From positions 62,001 through 126,000 of the forward strand of contig NZ_JAHLPX010000001.1 of assembly GCF_018918145.1 (NCBI RefSeq): a stretch of 64,000 nt of DNA, in the 5' to 3' direction. The translations under genes were made by a program, and so were the position numbers. The DNA is from Anaerotignum sp. MSJ-24 (GTDB lineage Bacteria > Bacillota > Clostridia > Lachnospirales > Anaerotignaceae). Numbering within the stretch: the stretch's first letter is position 1; each line of letters opens with the position of its first letter. Below are positions 63,911-64,000 of this stretch, piece by piece. The notes beneath the pieces were generated by a model. That model did no database searches, had not been told where the DNA came from, and saw nothing but the letters and a program-made list of their open reading frames with translations.

Positions 63911-64000
63911 TCAATTCTGTTTATATATAATCTTAAATATATCCTGCATTTCAACGTCCATGTCTGCAAGCAATGTTGCACAGGCGGTAAGACGTTTTTT
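63911..64000 (-). CDS. 3' end of an unidentified CDS, continues beyond window
   Basis: Minus strand, 29 visible codons ending in TGA at 63911-63913 (KKRLTACATLLADMDVEMQD...). The stop lies 18 bases before the start of the GNAT remnant, which would fit an operon. Too short to assign; it could be a regulator or a small conserved protein. Confidence 0.4.
   Translation of the reverse strand, partial: KKRLTACATLLADMDVEMQDIFKIIYKQN

Overview
The window looks like a chromosome segment of an anaerobic, low-to-moderate GC Clostridia (Bacillota), probably a gut-type Lachnospirales or Oscillospirales relative. This rests on a PolC-type replicase, strong AGGAGG ribosome binding sites with some TTG and GTG starts, a 4Fe-4S aldo/keto reductase and OYE-type flavoenzyme, IscR-like Rrf2 regulators, a stand-alone AICAR transformylase paired with an archaeal-type IMP cyclohydrolase, and a CHAP-free, cysteine-module surface protein typical of gut Firmicutes. 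No species is claimed. No prophage, insertion sequence, CRISPR array or rRNA was seen; one tRNA is present.

Layout. (1) 1-9862: the end of frr, then uppS-cdsA-dxr-rseP-ispG-polC, a housekeeping block for isoprenoid and undecaprenyl synthesis, phospholipid synthesis, membrane proteolysis and replication. (2) 9870-14430: two membrane proteins on the minus strand, an rRNA methyltransferase, an AIM24-like protein and a 58-residue membrane protein. (3) 14535-19360: an accessory cluster. A PucR/CdaR-like regulator diverges from a tight three-gene operon: an APH/MTR-kinase-fold kinase, an enolase paralogue with altered active-site residues, and an MtaA/UroD-family methyltransferase-like protein. Three TGCAAAAYGYA-type sites lie in the divergent promoter region. 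This is the best candidate for an undescribed pathway. (4) 19545-31139: a ZTP riboswitch followed by purE-purC-purF-purM-purN-purO-like-AICARFT-purD-purL. (5) 31526-39181: iron-type biology is suggested. A 1584-residue secreted protein with repeated Shr-HID-like and cysteine modules and a flavodoxin gene share a pair of DtxR-like palindromic boxes; between them are a PNPOx-like protein, an Rrf2 regulator, a lipoprotein and gene debris. (6) 39198-48593: flavin reductase, patatin, S41 protease, RNase Z, TsaD, MATE transporter, SDR, endonuclease IV and PHP phosphatase, punctuated by four copies of a structured intergenic repeat. (7) 48658-53748: pgk-tpiA-gpmI-eno glycolytic operon with the true enolase. 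(8) 53814-62100: tRNA-Leu, a second Rrf2 regulator, a Fur-family regulator, a diguanylate cyclase, an aldo/keto reductase behind a MerR-type promoter, LysE and LysR genes, and a large Fe-S flavoenzyme. (9) 62196-64000: a secreted metallo-beta-lactamase-fold lipoprotein, a DUF3006 protein, and a decayed GNAT acetyltransferase.

All calls come from reading the sequence; no homology search was run. Coordinates of starts were moved from the longest ORF to the codon with the best-placed ribosome binding site where that was clear.
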